Origin: Panax quinquefolius
Taxonomy: Eukaryota > Streptophyta > Magnoliopsida > Apiales > Araliaceae
Length of the DNA: 64,000 bases
Direction: 5' to 3'
NCBI GenBank assembly: GCA_020205615.1
Contig: CM035152.1
Span: 114,756,111 to 114,820,110 of the forward strand
A program made the position numbers and the translations under genes. The notes beneath the pieces were generated by a model. That model saw only the letters and a list, made by a program, of their open reading frames with translations. It made no database searches and was not told where the DNA came from. This document shows positions 25,021-36,605 of the stretch, one piece after another. Each line of letters opens with the position of its first letter. Position 1 is the first letter of the stretch.

Positions 25021-25318
25021 GAAATTTCGTCCCCGAAATTTACGTACCTGGTATTTCAAAGAGTTGAGAATACCTTGCTTTCATTTCAGATTCTATCTCA
25101 CAGATCAGCTCTTCTGTATCATGATTTCTCCATTTCTCATTTCCTGTATTTCAGATATCATTCTAGAATACAGCTTCAAAACAAAGGTTAATTGACATAT
25201 CACAATTTGTCAACTTATGAAAGAAAATTCAGCTTAGGTAGGACACACACTAGCGAATGATATTACTCGTTTCTCCCTTCCTAGTTCTAATCCTGGATCT
25301 CCACCAGAGATCTTATCC

Positions 25319-25334
25319 CTAAGCTGTGATACCA
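25319..25334 (-). other. Primer binding site of element B'
   Basis: The minus strand reads TGGTATCACAGCTTAG, two bases after the 5' LTR end ...GCGTCACA. This is an initiator Met-tRNA type site with one mismatch to TGGTATCAGAGC. Confidence 0.8.
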
Positions 25335-25336
25335 AC

Positions 25337-25363
25337 TGTGACGCCCCCAAAATAGGTCCAATC
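25337..25363 (-). mobile_element. Element B' 5' LTR, terminal 27 bp
   Basis: TGTGACGCCCCCAAAATAGG and the following bases are identical to 22337-22363. The LTR is interrupted at CAATC by the family A solo LTR and continues at 28141. Confidence 0.9.
25359..25363. other. TSD of solo LTR, left copy (CAATC)
   Basis: CAATC at 25359-25363 is repeated at 28136-28140. The uninterrupted site survives in the partner LTR at 22359-22363 (GGTCCAATCCATCC), which proves the insertion point. Confidence 0.93.
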
Positions 25364-26552
25364 TGTAAGACCCCAACTTTTATGAATAAAGATGATTTTT
25401 CTATAATTATCATTTTTGAATATTATGGAATGAATTTGTTATAATGTTATAGTTGTGGGTAGTATTTATAAATTCTGCAAAGTATGCAAGTTGTTATATT
25501 ATATTCGATTGGTCGGAGAATCTTTGTTTTAGCAGGGAATATTCATACAACGTCGCAATCATTGGTGGACCCCACAACAGAATTATTGTAGGATTGAGAA
25601 AACGACAAAAATATATTTATGAAAATAACGGCGGAAGTTTTACCGTTAATACTATTGAACTACTTGGTAGTAAAAGTACAGTAATACGCGTGGTTGCATA
25701 GTAGGACACGGTATTGATTATTGAAGCTTACGTGAGAAGTCACTCAGTTATACTCAATTATTGCTACAAGATTTGTCAGATCATATCTCTCATATTATTG
25801 ATTCGATTATTGTCACAGTATCATCTGCATAATATGTTATTTTATTAAATCAATAATTGAGATGGCAAAGTTATTCATATTATTAAATTGCAATATTTAG
25901 AATGTCTAGAAGTTCTGTCAAGGAGAGGTTTGGTCACCTAATTGCGCGCCAATAGGGAGAAATCATTATTGGAAAGCTCCCTCTTTCCTGGGAACGACCT
26001 GGTTGATAAATATTGTGAGTTGTAATATTAATGATGAATGTTATTAAAATTGAAGTTGTGCTCAGAGTTGAATTTGGAGACGCGAACGTGATATTTGAGT
26101 CCGGAATGATGAAATTAGTAAAAATAGACTATAAACACAAAATTTTCCGAGTTTTACTATTTCGTCAAAAAGTCAACAGTTGACTTTTTCGGGAAAAGTC
26201 AAACTTCAAAATTTCAAAATTTATATTTTGGATAAAAATAGTTTTATTGTGTTGGAATTATTTGTGTTAGTGAAAATCGACATTTATTTCGATAATAATT
26301 GATGTCTAGAGGTTATATTGACCAATTCCGTATTTAACCCATAAATGAGCAATTGATTGCTATTATTTCATATGATTATAACTATTTGTTCACATGTGTA
26401 TACTATTGTTTCACATTCTTGTTACTATTAGGGGAGGTGGTGCAAGTTTGATAATACTTGCATGACTAAATTAAAAATAAAGAAAAAGTTGGAGGTATTG
26501 TACTGTAATTTTTCGAGCCCCAAAACGCGCAATTATTGAAATTATATTTTTC

Positions 26553-26560
26553 TATAAATA
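26553..26560 (+). promoter_or_regulatory. TATA box of family A solo LTR
   Basis: TATAAATA in TTCTATAAATAGAAGCTCATTC, the same site as at 2875 in copy 1. Confidence 0.65.
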
Positions 26561-26834
26561 GAAGCTCATTCTTCCTTCATTTCTCACCAATTCACTAAAG
26601 CTATAGAGCAATTATTATAGAGAGAAAATCTGTAGAAGAAGAGAAGCCTGCTACCTCACTACTCCTATATCCAGTTTCTTTCAAAGGTAAGGGGTATTAT
26701 TTCTTTCTTTCATCTTCATGAAGAGAACTTTTGTTATTCCATTCTTTATTATTATGTTGGGATAACCTGGTTATGTGAAGTACCGCATACATGGTGAAAT
26801 TCTTCTATTATTCCATTCTTTATTATTACATTGG

Positions 26835-27065
26835 AACATCCTCATGCATGCTTTATGCTGGGACTGGTTCCGTCTTTATAATTTTGTTGGAACATCCTGT
26901 CTGTGCTTTACGTCGGACCTGGTTCCGTCTTTATTATTCTGTTGGAACATTCTGTCTGTGCTTTACGCCGAACCTGGTTCCGTCTTTATTATTCTGTTAG
27001 AATATCCTGTCTGTGCATTTTACGCTGGACCTGGTTCCGTCTTTCTTATTCTCATTGGAATAACT
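26835..27065 (+). repeat. 55-bp tandem repeat array, about four units
   Basis: GTTCCGTCTTT recurs at 26867, 26922, 26977 and 27033, a period of 55-56 bp. Each unit carries TTATTNTGTTGGAACATCCTGTCTGTGC and a GACCTG segment. Because the period is not divisible by three, overlapping ORFs appear in all three forward frames. They are by-products of the repeat. Confidence 0.85.
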
Positions 27066-28140
27066 TTGCGTATGCGCTTCACCGCATGCTTGGTGATTTC
27101 TTTTGTTATTCCATTCCTAATTATACTCAGTTGGTTAAAGTTTTGACTTCTATACTTTATTGAATTAGTAGAATATCCTTGATATTTGCGCTTCATCCAG
27201 TATCTTTTCATGGAAATATTCTTCTGAGCATTCTTGAATTTTACTCTACAAAGAAGTATCATGTTGACAATTTGGACGTTATTAGTTCATGGATAAATTA
27301 ATTCGTGAACTTGTTTTAGTGAATTCTTATATCATTGTCATCATCCCCATGTTTATATTTTTTTTGAAAGTCATCTGTGTCCTGTAGTGCATAGATGGAC
27401 TTGGTATGATTATGACCAGGGATTATTCGGTATAATCATGACCGTAATGTTATAAATGATGTTATAAAAGTCCTCATTGGCCCGTAGTGCATTGATGGCA
27501 GTTGTTGGCATGATCATGACCATTGATGAATACACGAATGTCCTTGGCCCGTAGTGCATGGATAATTGTGGTCGTGATACTAAAGAATATCCTTGGCCAT
27601 AGTGCATGGGTGATTCGATGATGTGGATTATTTATTAAGTTGAGTCCCAGCGATAAAAGTGATGAAAAACCTTTTAAATCATAAAAGATAGTAGATTTTA
27701 TTCTCTACTTAACTCTTTTAATTGATTGCTTGTTTCGCTGCAGTTAAACTTGATGTCTATTATATTTTATCAGTTTAACATTGTTAAAGACTAATGATAA
27801 TTTATTCTGCATTATCTTAGTCATAATATTTCTTACTGGGCTAGTTGAGCTCACCCTTTTGCTTTCATTGTTCTCTTCAGGAAATGAGAACGTAGCGGGG
27901 ACTAGTAATGAGGACTTATTCTGAGAGCGGACATTAGTAGTCCTCACTATTCTGTTAAATAGTGTGACAATAAATATAATGAGGACTTATTCTGAGAGTG
28001 GATATTGTCTAGAAGACAATATTTGTATTAAAACTCACAGCTCTTTTGTTGTATATTAAAGATTGTATTTGTATTCTGTACAATGTATTTGGCGACTCGG
28101 GATAGGTGATGTATACCTATTTTGGGGGCGTCACACAATC

Positions 28141-30793
28141 CATCCAACCTATTCTGAGTCACCAAATACATGGTACAGAAAACAACTACAACTTTATTAC
28201 TACAATTATCGTGCAAAATACAATAACACATATACTGTGAATTTTAATACCAACTGTGACTCATGTCCCAACTATGGACAGCACCTCACATTGATACATT
28301 ACATAAAGGTACAGTGAATAACTGTTTTAGAAATTAAAATCTTAGGGAAGTGCTCAAGGAAACCTTCGTACATGGGAGGCCATGCGTCTAGGTTATGTTA
28401 GATATCATATGACTGGAGAATTATCCTTGGTTGACCCAATAGACCCCAAAGAAAAATGAGAAGATTACTATCATATTCCTTCCAATGGCGAGTCTTCTCT
28501 TAACATATAACTATCTCCACTGTCTGCAATTGAGAATTACATTTCAACCAAACTCCAAGATCATATAGGTAGTGCTTCGTAGATATACTCAAGAAATGGA
28601 TGTGCACAACCCCATCTTATGATAACACGAGGTTGTATGTCATTAGACATCTTGTATGATAGTGACAAAACACCCTTCCAAAGTTGGGTTCGCCTCACCC
28701 TATTCGGTTCACCAAAATTAAATATCAAATGACGTATAATAATGGCTACACTTATCTAATGTTCTCAATAAAATTATTTCCATACTATTTAGGGAGAACC
28801 TCAATAGCTATAGACCAACGTTTCTATTTCCTGTTATCCCCGCCGACCCAAATTTACACTCTTATTACACGAAAGGAATTGTGAAAGCAAAAGGGTGAGC
28901 AAAACTAGCCCAGTAAAGGATATCATGGCCAAAGATAATTAAATTATCATTAGCCTTCGTCATTAATAATTGAGAGATTTAGAACATATGGTAGATGATA
29001 AAACTTTTCAACCATAGTTGCATCGGAACGAGCAATTCATTAGAAGAGTTAAATAGACCGTAAAGTCTATTATCTTCTCAATGTTAAAAGTCCACCAACA
29101 ATGTTTTAACCCTGTAACATTAATCAACAGATCTTGTTCACAGTCATGTGAATAACTCATAATCATAATTGTAGTTCTAATTTCCTCTTCTCATCCAAGA
29201 CGAAGATAATTTTCATCATATGTCTTTACATCAAAAGAGCAGTATTTCTGACTGGAATATCAGATGTAAAGCCGAAGGAAACTTACATTGATTAGAAACT
29301 GTCAAAGTTTCTAAATACTCACAAAAATATGCTCGATAATATATAGAGAGAAAACTTATGTTTTTGGTATGATTTTCAATTCTAACATAAGCACCTATTT
29401 ATAGGAAAATGCTAGAACGCCAAAGGAGACTAAATTAATAAAATATTAAATTTTCTTTTCTTCAATTCTACGCACCAACCATTTAAATCAAAGCATGCCA
29501 GCCATCTTGGAACAAGAAAATAGCAGCCCACATGTTTTAAACAACAAAAGTGGGTCCCACCCAATTTTAATAAAAATCATTTTATTTTCTAAAAATTTAA
29601 TAATTCATAGAAAATAGCCCATTTATCAGAAAAATAAGAATTTTATGTCCATTCCACACGAAATCAAATTCTCTACAACTTTGTAGCTTTAAGTTTTTCT
29701 AAATTCCAGACAAAAAATATCCGAAATTCACAAACGGACCATTTTCAACACCTTTTAAAATTCATAACAAATCATAAACTAATTTTTAACGGTTCAAAAT
29801 TTGTGGATATATACTCAACTTATATATGTATAACATATCCAAAAATCACAACGATCCAACGGTCGGATTAAAATTATAACTCACGCAATAGAGCTTTAAG
29901 AACACCGATTTGTTCTTTTTTAATACCTCCAATCCTACAAAATACTGATAAAACACCTCAACATTAATTCCTTCATTTATAACCACATAAATAAATCCAT
30001 TATTTATATCCACATCAAATAAATATTTCCTTATCATATAAATCAATAATTAATTATTCACAAATAATATTACAGAATCACAATAATGATAACCAGGTGG
30101 TTCTCAGGAAAGAGGGGGCTTTCCGATAAGGATTTATCCTTATTGGCGCGCAATTAGATGACCAAACCTCTCCTTGACAGAACTTTCTAGACATTACCAA
30201 TAATACTATCTAATAATATTATTCAAATAATATCAATTATTGATCTGATAATGGAAAATACCGTGCCGTGACAATTATTGAAACAACAATAATATAAAAT
30301 ATCAACGCAACAATTGTTGAACCAATAAAATAAAATATTGAACAGTAATTACTGTAACAATTATTTAGTAAAGCCTTCTTACGTAAGAATCAATAATTTA
30401 AAAATACTGTGCAATACCGTGTGCTACTATGCAACCACGCCAGATTATCGTATTTTAACTACCGTAAAATATTCCAACAAAGTTAATCGCTAACAACTAC
30501 GCCAAGATTTATAAAAACTCAAACTTGTCGCTTTTCTTCGACATAGTTATTCTATTATGGGGCCCTGGTAAATGGTCATGCTTGTCATTATTACGAATAT
30601 TCCCCGACAACAAGAATATTCCACGACCAAAAAAATATTTCCCGACAACAATGAGTATTTTATAACCACTTGCGTATTTAAATATTTACATATATCACCC
30701 TTAACTTTAACCTTTTATCAATTTAACCATTTACTGAATAATAATTATAAGAAAAATTGAATAATTTTATTTCATAAAATTCGGGGTCTTACA
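28141..30793 (-). mobile_element. Element B' 5' LTR, main part
   Basis: It resumes at CATCCAACCTATTCTGAG and runs to CGGGGTCTTACA, parallel to 22364-25005. TATA box (minus) at 29396-29404. Confidence 0.88.
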
Positions 30794-30798
30794 ATGGA

Positions 30799-31418
30799 GA
30801 TTAGTTCCAAGACCAAAGAGTCATCTTGTCATTGGCACCAAGTGGGTTTTCAGGAACAAGATGGATAAAGATGGAGTAATAACAAGGAATAAGGCAAGAC
30901 TAGTGGCCAAAGGGTACTCTTAGGAAGAAGACATTGACTACGATGAGACCTTTGCACCTGTTTCCAGATTAGAAGCCATTAGAATATTCCTTGCCTTTGC
31001 TGCTCACATGAAATTCAAAGTTTTTCAGATGGATGTCAAAAGTGCATTCTTGAATTGTGAACTCCAAGAGGAAGTATATGTAGAGCAACCCCCGGGTTTC
31101 ATCAATCCATCTCTCTCTAATTACATCTATAGGTTAGACGAAGCACTATATGGTCTTAAACAAGCACCTAGAGCATGGTATGAAACATTAACAAACTTTC
31201 TTATTGAAAATGGGTTCACTGGAGGTAGAGTAGACACCACATTATTTCTTAGAAAGCATAAAGACAAAATCTTATTAGTTCAAATATATGTTGATGACAT
31301 TATCTTTGGCTCTACTGATGAAAAATTATGTAAGAGATTTGCCAAGCTTATGCAAAGTAAGTTTGGAATGAGCATGATGGATGGGTTGAACTTCTTCCTT
31401 GGACTGCAAGTAAAGTAG
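30799..31418 (+). pseudogene. Copia reverse transcriptase
   Basis: Together with 22230-22331 this is the RVT_2-type reverse transcriptase. It includes GTKWVFRNKMDKDG, NKARLVAKGYS, the [11 protein letters not shown] block, and [20 protein letters not shown] (about 31026-31085) with the first catalytic Asp. [11 protein letters not shown] follows, then the catalytic YVDDIIFGS near 31288-31314, both Asp residues intact. Within this piece the frame is open except for TAG at 30921-30923 (Gln expected, a C to T change). A stop at about 31417 ends the open part, and the RNase H connection downstream has further stops. The enzyme copies element RNA into DNA. Confidence 0.92.
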
Positions 31419-32232
31419 ACTGATGAAGGAATGTTCATAAACTAAGCCAAGTATATTAAAGACTTACTTAAAAAGTATGGCATGGAATCAACCTCTCCCA
31501 TGAAAACCCCAATTGCTTTAGCAACCAAGCTTGACAAAGATGAAAAGGGTAAAAGTATTAATATACTCAATACAGAGGTATGATATGCTGTCTTCTATAT
31601 CTAACTGCCAGTAGACCAGACATAATGTTTGTAACATGCATATGTGCTAGATTTCAAGCTAATCCTAAGGAGTCACACTTAATTGCAGTAAAAAGGATTT
31701 TTAGGTATCTCAAGGGTAAACCTCACTTGGGACTTTGGTATCCCAAGGAGTCAACTTTCGAACTAACAGGATATACAGATGCTGACTTTGCAGGTTAAAA
31801 AATAGACAGAAAAAGTACCAGTGGCACCTGTCAATTACTAGGAAACAGACTTGTGTCATGGTTTACCAAAATCAAAACTCAAAGATTCACATCAACATCG
31901 AAGTGAATATATTGTCATTGGCAAATTTATTGTGTCAAATCTTATCGATGAAAAATCAACTACAAGATTATGGGTTTGATTTCAAATCTATACATGTTCA
32001 TTATGATAACACAAGTGCCATAACAATAACACACAATCCTTTCATGCATTCTAGGACTAAGCATATAGAAATAAGATATCATTTTATTAGGGATCATGTT
32101 CAAAATGGAACCATATCTTTACAATACATCCCTACTAAAAATCAACTTGCTGATGTCTTTACAAAGCCTCTAGATGAATCCAGATTTAATAAATTAATAA
32201 GTGAGCTAGGCATGCTAAATCTACAACCATAA
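31419..32232 (+). pseudogene. Copia RT connection and RNase H
   Basis: 31419-31580 is the decayed connection domain (KYGMESTSPMKTPI at about 31475-31516). 31580-31798 encodes CLLYLTASRPDIMF and the start of RNase H, ending GYTDADFAG with the catalytic Asp, then a stop. 31800-31930 has IDRKSTSGTCQLLGN with frameshifts. 31858-32232 holds the C-terminal part: HVHYDNTSAI, HSRTKHIEIRYHFIRD and the terminal ADVFTKPL motif. All expected blocks are present but spread over at least three frames. Confidence 0.9.
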
Positions 32233-32882
32233 AATCTATGCTCTAGTCTGTGCTAATCATGCAGATGTAAAGGCTATGTTCAAAATCGTAGAAAGGACCA
32301 AAGAAAGTCCACGATCGTTGAGTTGCAATGACATGAAAGACAATGATCGTAGAACCTCCTCAACATGACAAAGAAGCATCCTATGATGACAAAAGTTCCA
32401 ACAAATCCAAGCAATCTCTCTATTAAGCGCATCAGGGACAAACCTAATCCTTAGTTCATTCTAAGAGGTTGGCCCATTCTTGAGCTACCTTAACTCGAAA
32501 GAAATGCTAAGTCAAAAGTTCATCAAAAGGAATAGAGTGGATAATGTTCGTAGAGCAGATTCAGTAGTGGACTCAACGATCACAATGATAACCTCAACGA
32601 TCGTAGTGCTACCTCGACGATCATAGTCCTCCCAAAGACTACACTAGCTCAGGAAGAGCGAAGGGCAAATCAATATTTTCCACACAAGTTAAAATCGTGG
32701 AGCCAAGCAGAACTCGACACAAGTCCCACAACGCATATCGAGTGGAGGGAAGTTACAAGTATAATTTAAAAAGGCCTTTTTGAAAACTCACCTTAGAAGT
32801 TTAAAAAACTTATTTCTCTCTCTCTACCAACAAAAACCCTAGCTCTCAAAATCGCTCAACCATCCTCAGTGCAAAAAAATCA
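32233..32882 (+). other. Copia region between pol and the extra ORF, rich in ATCGTAG motifs
   Basis: No long open frame. ATCGTAG lies at 32285, 32346 and 32600, with variants ACGATCGTTG, TTCGTAGAG, ACGATCACAATG and GATCATAG between them. The same motif recurs in this element's LTR and in its ORFs. The last 70 bases are CT-rich (CTTATTTCTCTCTCTCTACC) and may be a leader for the downstream ORF. Confidence 0.5.
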
Positions 32883-34065
32883 ATGGTGACTTCAAATGTC
32901 ATCACTGGTTACCGACTCTATTTTAACGAGTTCAAGACAGCTGACTCTTAATTCTATAAGATTCTGTCTCTAGTAAATAAAGCTGGTCTTAAGGAAGCTC
33001 TGGGCACCAACACATGGATCTACCCAAATCTAATAAAGGAATTTTATAGCAATGGAGTTTTTTTAGAACAACATCATCACTACAAGAGTCAAGGGAGTAC
33101 AACACAAGCTCAAGGCTGAAGACATAAATCCAGCCCTAGGTTTCAAATCAAAGGGACTTTTATCGATAGAGGTCATCGACTTCCATGAAGGATTGAAGAG
33201 GATGCATCACAAAAAGAATCAGACCGTCAAGGGATAAAAGAAGAAGGAGTTTCCCCAAAAGTATGAGTTTTTGCTAACATTGTTAGGAAATCCATATGCT
33301 GCAAGAGCTCTAGGCATGACTCTGTGAACGAAATAGAACATAAACTCATAACAACAATCTGCTATGGGATTCAACTCAACTATGGGGCCCTACTCATCGT
33401 CTGGATTAAAAAATGGATACTCAATTTGAAGAAATCAAAGAGCTCTGGCAAGATGCTCTACGGGCACTTTATAAGCATCATCCTACAATCTGCACTAGGT
33501 GACAAATTTTAGGATAATGAAGGAGAATCCATCAATCCCAAAAAGGAGGATGACTCAACAGTTGTTTGAAAACTGGAAAAGAAATCCAGCTAAAAATGTC
33601 AGAATGATATCTGAGTTCAGTGGAAGAACTGGTGATGCAAAGGAGACCGAATACCAGAAATATGTACATTGTAAGGAGAGAGATCAAGAAGAAGAAGAAG
33701 AAATCAACAAGGAAGAACCCATTACTTTAATCAGAAAAAGTAAGGGTACAAGAAAAATGAAGGCTTTAATGGCAGAGGAGCCTCAAGGCTCGACTACTAC
33801 GACACCTCAAGAGAGTTCAGGCACTGAAACTCTGAAGAAAATAAAAAGAAAAGAACAGCAGTCCGAGAAAGAAGAAGACATAGGTACCATCTCTCAGCTG
33901 CTCAAGAAAGGAAAGTGGAGTCATAAGTTTAAGAAAACCTCTGTCTCCTCGATCGTAGAGTCTCTACCGATCGTAGAGACTAGAATGGACACCACTCCCG
34001 AAGAAGATGCTGTAACAGCTTCTTATGCTGATCAACAATTCAGAGCTAAAGCTGAAGAAAGTGTT
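32883..34065 (+). pseudogene. Extra downstream ORF of copia (Sirevirus env-like position), part 1
   Basis: It begins MVTSNVITGYRLYFNEFK at 32883. A frameshift at the T run near 33058-33066 leads to TRVKGVQHKLKAEDINPALG and LGNPYAARALGMTL, then a stop near 33326. 33324-33512 reads ICYGIQLNYGALLIVW ... YGHFISIILQ. This succession (VKGV..L..EDIN...LG, then 'YG..L' and 'LPYG..I..I') is like the 'putative plant transposon protein' domain family, as I remember it. 33499-34065 is a charged, Glu/Lys-rich segment with an EEEEE run and SIVESLPIVE. Sireviruses often carry an env-like ORF here, but I see no signal peptide or clear membrane span. Element B interrupts it at 34065. Confidence 0.6.
34061..34065. 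other. TSD of element B, left copy (GTGTT)
   Basis: GTGTT at 34061-34065 is repeated at 46163-46167. Joining the flanks keeps the frame open (AEESV then EAVAQPRKPRR). Confidence 0.9.
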
Positions 34066-35439
34066 TGTGACGACCCCAAATTCAGGTACTTGAAACCCGA
34101 ACTCGATGCTTCATGATACCATTTCTATGAGTGAAATAATACTAATAATAATAACAATAATATAAATATCAAACTTAATTTACATATGCATCAGAGTCTA
34201 CTCCAAGATACGCGACCTTCAAACATTCATTACATGATACTTAATAGTTATCATTATCTTAATAAAGTCATACTCTTACATAGAATACCACAAATCTTAT
34301 TCTGTTTGCTTTCATTTTCCTTTGTTTCTACATGAGCCTTCTGGTTGTTCACACTTAGCTGAAAACATTTAAATTAAGCAAGGATGAGCATTTGAGTGCC
34401 CAGTAAGTAATAGCAACAATAAATATTAGCTGAAAGGAGTAAATATTTTCTTTGTACGACACTTCTACAACGAATCAACAGTTGTGAAGTAAGTTGAACC
34501 AATAATAACAATATATTAATTCTATATCAAATTTTTGAAACTACGTACTAACTATAATAGGAGATTTGTCGACAGACTATGAACATTGTTTTATATTTTC
34601 GAAAAGGTTAAACAAAACATCATCATGGCGAACTCATAAAATTACGAGTGCACGGGGGTGATCACCATGCTATGCCCAAGATTGATCAATACTACATGGA
34701 AGAAAGATATTATCATTCATCTGATCCGCTTTTCACAAGACAAAAGTTTTCCCATATACGGGATGTTTATGCTTAGTCAGGAATCCGAACCAAAACAATT
34801 TGGTCGGATAATAATAAAGTTCTAACTTGTTCAACAGTATTTTTAAGTTTGTGTCTAGCCGGATCAAATAGCTTAGACAGCTTTTAAGTCAACGTATACA
34901 TAATGGAAATTAATAAGTATGCATCAACATGTGATTAAATACAATGATTATCCAAATGAGTACACTTGTATAACCATATTTAGAAATTAATGAACAGAAT
35001 AAATATCTGAATTATACAATAATATTGTACTGATAAATAATGATCAGATACATAATCGATAACAATAGAGTTAATATTCTGGCAGAATGATAATATAATT
35101 ATGAAACTTTCTTACATATGTCCATTGCATAAAGTAAATACAAAGGTAGGATACTTTTGATCGATCTGCGCCACAATACGCAACTTAGTTTTATCTTTTA
35201 TATCAAGCCCTATCATTAATAAGATCATTTAATCGATTAGAATAATATATGATCATATCACATAGTACTACCATTTGTAGTCAGCACATAACCTAATCAC
35301 ATTGTCAAATATATTTAGCAGTCATTGGATCACAAACAAATATGTATATAGATAAATTATATAAGTTTAGATCAATTTACGAAACATGCTTGGGAGAATC
35401 TTGTGGCTTTTATCGAAGTAATTATCGAGTTTAAAACTC

Positions 35440-36540
35440 TATTTTGTATCCTTAATATTATTCGGATAATTTAAATATCAGTTATATTATTTTTTTTATA
35501 GCCTTATAAATAATTTTTAAATAATTATTATAATTTATCATGGTTTTTCTAACACCTAAATCATTATTAAAATGATTTAAATATTAAATAATTCTATTAC
35601 CATTAATATTTAATTAATATTAAACTATTAATGAAACCATTGCAAAAATCTTAAAGTTATTTATAATAACTTAAAATACTTTTAAAACATTAATATTACC
35701 CTTAAATAATTTTTAAAATATTTAAAATCATTTTAAATAATTACCATTAATATTTAAAATTTAATACATTATTTATCAAAATATTAAAAGCCATTTATTA
35801 TAACTTAAAATATTTTTAATTCATTTATATCCTTTTTAAATGATTTTTAAATCAATAAAATCATTTTAAACTATTTATTTAATATAATTATTAAATGAAT
35901 TTAATATCATTAATATTAAATTATTAATGAAATTTACCTTTAAATATTGAAAGTTATATGTTATAAGTTAAAATATTTTAAAGACTTTAGTTTCATTTAA
36001 AATGATTTTTATAATATTAAAATCATTTTTAAAATAATTTATTTAATATAAATATTAAATAACTCTAATATCATTAATATTAAAATATTAATGTTTTCCA
36101 TGAAAAAAAATATCAAAAGTTATATTTTATAACTTAAAATATTATTATAACCTTTAAATCATTTTTATATAATTTTTAAATCATTAATTCTATTTTTCCT
36201 AATTTATTTAATACATTTATTAAATAGCTTAATTATCATTAATATTAATTTATTAATGAAATTCATCACAAAATATTAAAATTTATTAAAAATAACTTAA
36301 AATATTTTCTTATATCATAATATTCTTTAAATGATTTTTCAAGTATTAAAATCATTTTTGAATAATTTATTTAATATAATAATTAAATAAATTAAATACC
36401 TTTAATATTTCAAAAATATTAAATATTTATGAAATATGTTAAAATTATTAAAACTAATTTTCAGATTTTAAAATAATTTTTAGTAATTTAATTTGTATTT
36501 TTAATAATTAAAAACTATTTTTCTCTAATTATTTAATAAA
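35440..36540 (-). repeat. ~165-bp AT-rich tandem array in element B 3' LTR
   Basis: 'TTATTTAATA' followed by 'ATTATTAAAT' and 'ATCATTAATATT' recurs near 35873, 36039, 36204 and 36367 (periods 166, 165, 163). Further diverged units extend leftward to about 35440. Each unit has an inverted 'ATTAATATT...ATTAATG' core. The array is repeated in the partner LTR. Confidence 0.75.
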
Positions 36541-36577
36541 ATAATTAATTTTAGAAATAAAGTGTCGCTAAAGACTG

Positions 36578-36605
36578 CCTATAGCGACAGAACCGTCGCT
36601 ATAGG
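36578..36605. repeat. 11-bp perfect inverted repeat next to the array
   Basis: CCTATAGCGAC (36578-36588) and GTCGCTATAGG (36595-36605) form an 11-bp stem with a 6-base loop. A third related arm, GTCGCTA, lies about 10 bases earlier. The partner LTR (about 43855-43882) has CCTATAGTGAC/ATCACTATAGG and still pairs over 10 bp, because each arm lost a CpG by transition. Confidence 0.8.

Larger units (their letters stand above)
25006..25336 (-). other. Residual interior of element B'
   Basis: From the LTR side, about 25021-25160 aligns with the last part of family A pol (compare 55398-55530: the 'TACCTGGTAT...' and 'GTTTCTCCAT' phrases in the same order). The rest (25160-25318) is leader sequence before the primer site. 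Internal deletion of an autonomous gypsy element explains this directly. Confidence 0.75.
25364..28135 (+). mobile_element. Family A solo LTR inside element B' 5' LTR (2.77 kb)
   Basis: It begins TGTAAGACCCCAACTTTTATG and ends TTTTGGGGGCGTCACA, with a perfect 5-bp TSD. No internal sequence remains, so the element was lost by recombination between its two LTRs. It has a TATA box at 26553-26560 and a regular 55-bp repeat array at 26835-27065. It is the youngest layer of the deepest stack in the window (family A copy 2, copia, B', this LTR). Confidence 0.92.
22337..30793 (-). mobile_element. Element B': non-autonomous gypsy derivative with 331-bp interior
   Basis: Two 2.67-kb LTRs in minus orientation (22337-25005 and 25337-25363 plus 28141-30793) flank only 331 bp. 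The 5' LTR (right side) carries a later family A solo LTR. The interior keeps a primer site, a purine tract and about 150 bp of the 3' end of gypsy pol, but no gag or pol genes. By eye the two LTRs differ at roughly 5% of positions in the first 200 bases, so the insertion is not very recent. It resembles the deletion derivatives called LARDs. It could only have moved with proteins from an autonomous relative such as family A. Confidence 0.87.

Noticed and set aside
26775..27163. Three overlapping forward ORFs of 69-123 codons rich in Phe, Leu and Cys
   Set aside because: They arise from the 55-bp tandem repeat read in three frames and lie inside an LTR.
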